Assembly (NCBI GenBank): GCA_029855925.1
Contig: JAGSHP010000132.1
Location: 1 to 9,691, forward strand
Reading direction: 5' to 3'
DNA length: 9,691 bases
Source: Candidatus Thorarchaeota archaeon
GTDB taxonomy: Archaea > Asgardarchaeota > Thorarchaeia > Thorarchaeales > Thorarchaeaceae
Below the pieces are notes generated by a model. The model was not told the origin of the DNA. It did not search any database and was given only the letters and a program-made list of their open reading frames with translations. This document shows, piece by piece, positions 6,220-9,691 of this stretch (positions are counted from its first letter, which is position 1; each line of letters starts with the position of its first letter). The position numbers and the translations under genes were made by a program.

Positions 6220-7338
6220 ATGGTGCACCTCATGTCGTTTGAAAAGTGTGTCAGATGTGGTTCTTGCATCAAGTTCTGTCCCCTATTCACAGCAAGAGAG
6301 GACGAGAAGTTCACACCTCGAGCAAAGACATACATTCTGCAGGTCTGGGATCTCCTCGAGGATGACGAAGAATTGGCTAAGGAATTCAGAAGGCTCGTAT
6401 TTCAGTGCACGATGTGTGGGCGCTGCGAAGAGGTCTGCTCTTCAGATGTTGACCTTCTACACATCTATCATGAGCAACGGTCTAAGGCTCTCAAGACGGC
6501 TCCTCAGGAGTTCGAGTATCTTGAGGCGCTCAAGAAGTCACTTGCAGAATCAAAGAACATCTACGGTCTGGACCAGGAGGACCGTGCAGTCTACTGGATT
6601 GATGAGCTGATTGACGAGATTCCCGACATTGAAGACAGAGTGTACGAACCAGGAAAGACGGCAGAGGTCGTTGTGTTTCTGGGATGTCTGATGTCCTTTA
6701 GAAGCAGTCAGATGGATGTTGTTAGATCACTGTTTAGGACACTTGAGAGAATCGGAACTGACTATCTTGTGTTGGGTGCCGATGAGTTCTGTTGTGGTCA
6801 CCCACTCTATTTGGCTGGAGATGATGAGGGCGCCGAGCTACTCAGATCGCACAACAGAGAGGTCATGCAAGCTGCTCAGGCAAAGACTGTGATCACTGGC
6901 TGCCCAGGTTGCTTGATTCAACTGAAGAACTATCATAATCTTGAGGGCATAGAGGTCCTTCATGATACACAGTATTTCGACAGGGAACTGGGAAGACCAC
7001 CAACACTGGATGACAGCGAGGAATTCGCATATCATGATCCATGCGAGCTTCACAGGATTATGGGAGTAAAGACCGAACCCAGGTCGGTCATGAGGAAGGT
7101 CGGTGTCAACTTTCGAGAGATGGACCTCTCATGCTGTGGAGGCGGTGGTCTTGTCAGGATGACGGATCCAGACTTGAGCGACAAGATAGCAGAGGTTCGC
7201 AGACAAAAGGAACATCTAGGCGACACAACAGTTGTGACGTGTTGCCCATCCTGCAGAGAACAGTTTCTGAGCGTGGGGATTGAGACCCGAGACATTGTCG
7301 AGATGATTGATGAGGCCTATCAGAAGGAGGAGGAGTAA
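6220..7338 (+). CDS. HdrD/GlcF-like (Fe-S)-binding protein with two CCG domains
   Basis: 372 residues. Two ferredoxin-type [4Fe-4S] motifs are at the N-terminus: Cys10, Cys13, Cys16, Cys20-Pro, and Cys63, Cys66, Cys69, Cys73, the second with Ser instead of the usual Pro. Two cysteine-rich CCG domains follow. The first has Cys156, Cys191-Cys192-Gly and Cys228/Cys231; the second has Cys275, Cys305-Cys306-Gly and Cys341-Cys342/Cys345. This layout is shared by HdrD, GlpC, glycolate oxidase GlcF and LldE/LutA proteins. They pass electrons from a flavoprotein to a quinone, a heterodisulfide or another carrier; CCG domains can hold a special Fe-S cluster. No membrane helix is seen, so the protein is cytoplasmic or peripheral. 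The flavoprotein gene begins 2 nt after the stop, so the pair should form one complex. Met5 (ATG at 6232) is an alternative start. The Glu-rich C-terminus doubles as the next gene's Shine-Dalgarno. Confidence 0.92.
   Translation: MVHLMSFEKCVRCGSCIKFCPLFTAREDEKFTPRAKTYILQVWDLLEDDEELAKEFRRLVFQCTMCGRCEEVCSSDVDLLHIYHEQRSKALKTAPQEFEYLEALKKSLAESKNIYGLDQEDRAVYWIDELIDEIPDIEDRVYEPGKTAEVVVFLGCLMSFRSSQMDVVRSLFRTLERIGTDYLVLGADEFCCGHPLYLAGDDEGAELLRSHNREVMQAAQAKTVITGCPGCLIQLKNYHNLEGIEVLHDTQYFDRELGRPPTLDDSEEFAYHDPCELHRIMGVKTEPRSVMRKVGVNFREMDLSCCGGGGLVRMTDPDLSDKIAEVRRQKEHLGDTTVVTCCPSCREQFLSVGIETRDIVEMIDEAYQKEEE
7326..7335 (+). promoter_or_regulatory. Shine-Dalgarno of the FAD oxidase inside the Fe-S gene
   Basis: Overlapping GGAGG copies (7326-7330 and 7329-7333) plus GGAG (7332-7335) lie 5-10 nt before the ATG at 7341. 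They are encoded by the terminal glutamate codons of the Fe-S protein. This implies tightly coupled translation of the two subunits. Confidence 0.8.
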
Positions 7339-7340
7339 GG

Positions 7341-8678
7341 ATGAAGATTAGAGATGTTGTCATCGGTGCGAACGCATCAATTTTCTATAGACTCGACTTC
7401 AAGAAGATCAAGGGAGCATACTATCCCAAGACCGAGGAGGATGTGGACGAGGTCCTAGCTCGCGCGCGAGAGAGTAGACTGGGCGTCACTGTCAAGGGCG
7501 GCGGCTCGGGTCTGAGCGGTGCATGCACCGGGGGAAATGCAGAACGTTTCATCATAAGCACACTCCTCATGAACAGAATCCTGACCATCAATGAACACGA
7601 GGGGTACGTCGATGTTCAGCCAGGTGCAAGCCCCGACGATATCAATGAGATTCTCGAGCCGCGAGGATACAAGTTCTATGTGGCGCCGAGCAGTAGGGAC
7701 ATCGCCACTGTTGGGGGCATTTTAAACACAGATGGCGGAGGCAATGACACTTGGGTAAATGGGACGATGCGCGACAACACCATTCGTGCGAAGATGACTC
7801 TCTATGATGGGAGAAAGATCGTAGTGGATCACAAGGGTGTGCGAAGCAACGATGGCGCTCTGGAGAACGAACTCAATCGTCTTGGCTTTACGCTCAACGA
7901 TGTCGCAAGCTCCCATGGGACACTTGGATTCATCACCGAACTCAGAGTTGCCATTCGACCACTTACAGAACTGGAGGTTGTTGGCGCGGTTGCACACTTT
8001 GATGATGCAACTGAATTGGGGCAGACACTCACCAAGATGATTGCTGCTAAGAGCCCAATCAAGTATGGGGAGGCGCTTGTCGAGGCGCATCCGGACATTC
8101 GAGAAGACCTGCAGTTGCCATTACTCATTCTGCAATTTCCAGAGGACTATACTGATGATCTGAGGACCATCACCGACTTCACGATGTTGCAACCTGATGA
8201 AGTTGAACGGATGAAGGAGATTCGCATCAAGCTACCAAAGCGAAACCCAAGGGAAGGAATCCAGCTGGCACTGTTTGAGGGGTACGGGATTCATGACCAG
8301 AGCCTTCTCAAGATGCAGGAGAGCGTGGACAGAATAAACGAGCTTCTCATCAGTCACGACTACAAGCCATTTGCAAAGTATGGTCATGCCCCTAGCAAGT
8401 GGTACGTGGGGAGTAACGAACCTGCGTATGGTATGGTTATGCACTCACGGGAGATCAAACCAGAGGGCAAGAGCGGCCATGAGGTCCTCAAGGCGATTCT
8501 TGACATTGTCGACCTCTGTGATGAGATTGGAATGACACCCAAGCCCGAACACAAGTGGCCCTATGGTGATAGAATCAAGAGAGCGCGTCTCGAGAAGATC
8601 AGAGAGGTAGTTGGACAAGGCTTCAATGACTTCATCTTCTGTGATGACTGCGGAGAGATGCTTGGCTCAATGGTCTAG
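7341..8678 (+). CDS. GlcD-like FAD-linked oxidase (probable 2-hydroxyacid dehydrogenase subunit)
   Basis: 445 residues. The N-terminal PCMH-type FAD domain (about 25-205) shows the pyrophosphate loop KGGGSGLSGACTGG (52-65), the SSRDIATVGG segment (117-126) with TDGGG (130-134), RDN (144-146) and SHGTLGFITE (191-200). These are hallmarks of the GlcD/D-lactate dehydrogenase branch of the VAO family, although the usual Glu before GTLG is His192. The C-terminal cap (about 210-430) is atypical: after KYGHA (346-350) the usual GDGNxH metal/substrate motif is missing. The protein ends with a CDDCG pair (434-438) close to the C-terminus. With the HdrD/GlcF-like partner 2 nt upstream, the likely job is oxidation of a 2-hydroxyacid such as lactate or glycolate, with electrons passed to the Fe-S subunit. 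The substrate cannot be read from sequence. A hairpin follows the stop. Confidence 0.88.
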   Translation: MKIRDVVIGANASIFYRLDFKKIKGAYYPKTEEDVDEVLARARESRLGVTVKGGGSGLSGACTGGNAERFIISTLLMNRILTINEHEGYVDVQPGASPDDINEILEPRGYKFYVAPSSRDIATVGGILNTDGGGNDTWVNGTMRDNTIRAKMTLYDGRKIVVDHKGVRSNDGALENELNRLGFTLNDVASSHGTLGFITELRVAIRPLTELEVVGAVAHFDDATELGQTLTKMIAAKSPIKYGEALVEAHPDIREDLQLPLLILQFPEDYTDDLRTITDFTMLQPDEVERMKEIRIKLPKRNPREGIQLALFEGYGIHDQSLLKMQESVDRINELLISHDYKPFAKYGHAPSKWYVGSNEPAYGMVMHSREIKPEGKSGHEVLKAILDIVDLCDEIGMTPKPEHKWPYGDRIKRARLEKIREVVGQGFNDFIFCDDCGEMLGSMV

Positions 8679-8699
8679 TAGTATCGAATACTTTCGGTC

Positions 8700-8718
8700 C
8701 ACCCCCTCTCTGGGGGTG
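8700..8718 (+). terminator. Perfect 7-bp hairpin after the FAD oxidase gene
   Basis: CACCCCC (8700-8706) pairs with GGGGGTG (8712-8718) around a 5-nt loop, 22 nt after the oxidase stop. It has the same stem length and loop length as the hairpin at 4027-4045, and the same arm sequences in swapped order. It is followed by TTTATATA rather than a T-run, so termination here may be weak, or the hairpin may serve the next gene's promoter instead. Confidence 0.5.
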
Positions 8719-8726
8719 TTTATATA
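8719..8726 (+). promoter_or_regulatory. TATA box of the Orc1/Cdc6-like gene
   Basis: TTTATATA is a near-ideal archaeal TATA element. Start placement about 25 nt downstream predicts a transcript beginning near 8748, giving a leader of about 8 nt before the ATG at 8756. No Shine-Dalgarno is present, in keeping with a nearly leaderless mRNA. The box begins immediately after the hairpin at 8700-8718. Confidence 0.7.
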
Positions 8727-8755
8727 CTCTCGTCGAGACCAAGTTATGATGAGCG

Positions 8756-9691
8756 ATGGTTCGTGCACACAGCCCAAAGGGGTTATTTGACCCCTACTAT
8801 GTACCAAAACGGCTTCTCTATCGCGACCGGGAGCTTGACACTATTCACAGAGTCTACAGAGACTCGTACGAGGATGAGTACGGCGTCAATGCCCTGGTCC
8901 ACGGAATCTCTGGCGTCGGGATGACCGTCTTCTCTCGTTACTTCCTGACTCGACTCATACCGGAACGTTTCGATGCGTACACGGTCTATGTGGACACGCG
9001 ACATAAGGAGACGCTAGAGATTGTGGCAGAGCTCACAGAGAAGGTTCAGAAACAGGTCCAGACGCCGGTCACAGTGGCCTTCGATCTGGATGTGATGTGG
9101 ATGCAGTTCAGGCGAACTGCAACTCGAGCACCAAAGAAGACCGTCTTCGTGCTGGACAACATCGATGAGAGGAGCGAGGAGATCTATTACAAGCTGGCAT
9201 CCCTCTCCAAGGAGATCAGTGCAAGTACAATTGGGGTTCTCAACAGTCATGACTACAGACTCCTCACAAAGATGCCGGCGACACAGATGGCATACGACTT
9301 TGAAATCCCACTGGACACGTACACTCGATCACAACTATATCAGATAATCAGACAGCGCGTGGAGGACACCTTTCCGCTTGGTCTCTCGGAGGAGATTCTC
9401 CGATATATCACAGACCTTGTGTGTGAGTTTGATGCCTCAAAGCCCAAGACATCAATCGAGGCACTAAAAGTACTATGGCCGCTTGCAACCAGTGGACGTG
9501 AGATCGATTCGGACACAGTTCGAGATGCAACTTCACGAATCACAAGCTTCGTGACCGACCAGGACTTGATGTCAGTGGTCGACATCATTGGGATGAATGA
9601 TTTCATGACACTGCTTGTACTCGAATCAATGACGGAACATCTCATGCGATTCAAGTCTGAAACATATATTGATAGGAAGACCCTAGAGGAC
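8756..9691 (+). CDS. Orc1/Cdc6-like AAA+ protein with degenerate nucleotide site (3' end outside window)
   Basis: 312 codons are visible with no stop before the right edge; full-length relatives have about 400 residues. An in-frame TGA at 8750-8752 fixes the ATG at 8756 as the earliest start. The family layout is clear: YVPKRLxYRDREL near the N-terminus (15-27), a P-loop region (49-57), a strand with VYVDTR (77-82), a Walker-B-like strand (130-137), a sensor-1 Asn163 in VLNSHDY, the lid-entry helix YTRSQLYQIIRQRVEDTF (189-206), and what looks like the start of a winged-helix region (about 270 on). Active family members bind ATP and recognise origins or help load MCM. Here the P-loop reads GISGVGMT, with Met56 for the essential Lys. 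Walker B has Asp134-Asn135 for Asp-Glu, and the sensor-2 GDxR motif is replaced (DASKPKT, 226-232). ATP hydrolysis looks abolished, so it is probably a paralogue with a regulatory or DNA-binding role. Confidence 0.85.
   Translation, partial: MVRAHSPKGLFDPYYVPKRLLYRDRELDTIHRVYRDSYEDEYGVNALVHGISGVGMTVFSRYFLTRLIPERFDAYTVYVDTRHKETLEIVAELTEKVQKQVQTPVTVAFDLDVMWMQFRRTATRAPKKTVFVLDNIDERSEEIYYKLASLSKEISASTIGVLNSHDYRLLTKMPATQMAYDFEIPLDTYTRSQLYQIIRQRVEDTFPLGLSEEILRYITDLVCEFDASKPKTSIEALKVLWPLATSGREIDSDTVRDATSRITSFVTDQDLMSVVDIIGMNDFMTLLVLESMTEHLMRFKSETYIDRKTLED

Noticed and set aside
6092..6610. A 172-residue plus-strand open frame across the divergent promoter and the Fe-S gene start
   Set aside because: It overlaps the Fe-S gene, whose cysteine motifs are unmistakable, in another frame. 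Its translation is Ser/Arg-rich and low in structure, with no family signature.
8679..8755. Replication origin next to the Orc1/Cdc6-like gene
   Set aside because: Archaeal origins often flank such genes, but the 77-bp gap holds only a hairpin and a TATA box. No repeated origin-recognition-box elements or AT-rich unwinding region is seen. An origin could still lie beyond the right edge.
8746..8790. ATGATG at 8746-8751 as start of the last gene
   Set aside because: It is in a different frame from the Orc1/Cdc6-like protein and reaches a stop after about 14 codons.

Overview
The window looks archaeal. It has about even base composition, TATA-like boxes (one clean TTTATATA) close upstream of starts, a mix of Shine-Dalgarno-led and nearly leaderless genes, an Orc1/Cdc6-family protein, and a surface protein with thrombospondin-type-3-like calcium loops. 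The gene mix (SagB-type nitroreductase, HdrD/GlcF-like Fe-S protein with a GlcD-like flavoprotein, short malic enzyme) would suit an Asgard-type or other mesophilic archaeon. That placement is an impression, not a result.

Layout. (1) Positions 1-2569, minus strand: a compact three-gene operon read right to left. It encodes a SagB-type nitroreductase-fold dehydrogenase, a four-helix membrane protein, and a second membrane protein cut off by the left edge. The two membrane proteins are tandem paralogues of a family I do not recognise. (2) 2570-2654: a divergent intergenic region with a perfect 7-bp inverted repeat before the malic enzyme gene. (3) 2655-4013, plus: malic enzyme, closed by a strong hairpin plus T-tract terminator. 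(4) 4094-6067, minus: a large membrane-anchored extracytoplasmic protein with an M28 peptidase fold that has lost most of its zinc and catalytic residues, followed by nine regularly spaced Ca-binding loops and a C-terminal anchor. (5) 6220-8678, plus: a two-gene operon encoding a 2x[4Fe-4S]/CCG-domain protein and an FAD-linked oxidase, a lactate/glycolate-dehydrogenase-like pair. (6) 8700-8755: a hairpin directly abutting a TATA box. (7) 8756-9691, plus: the first 312 codons of an Orc1/Cdc6-like protein in which Walker A, Walker B and sensor 2 are all degenerate.

How the genes fit together. Malic enzyme (malate to pyruvate) and the GlcD/HdrD-like pair (probably 2-hydroxyacid oxidation, passing electrons through Fe-S clusters) are both central-carbon redox functions, but they sit in separate transcription units. 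The most unusual content is the pair of probable pseudo-enzymes (M28 and Orc1/Cdc6) and the uncharacterised operon of SagB with paired membrane proteins. No tRNA, rRNA, CRISPR array, insertion sequence or integrase was seen.
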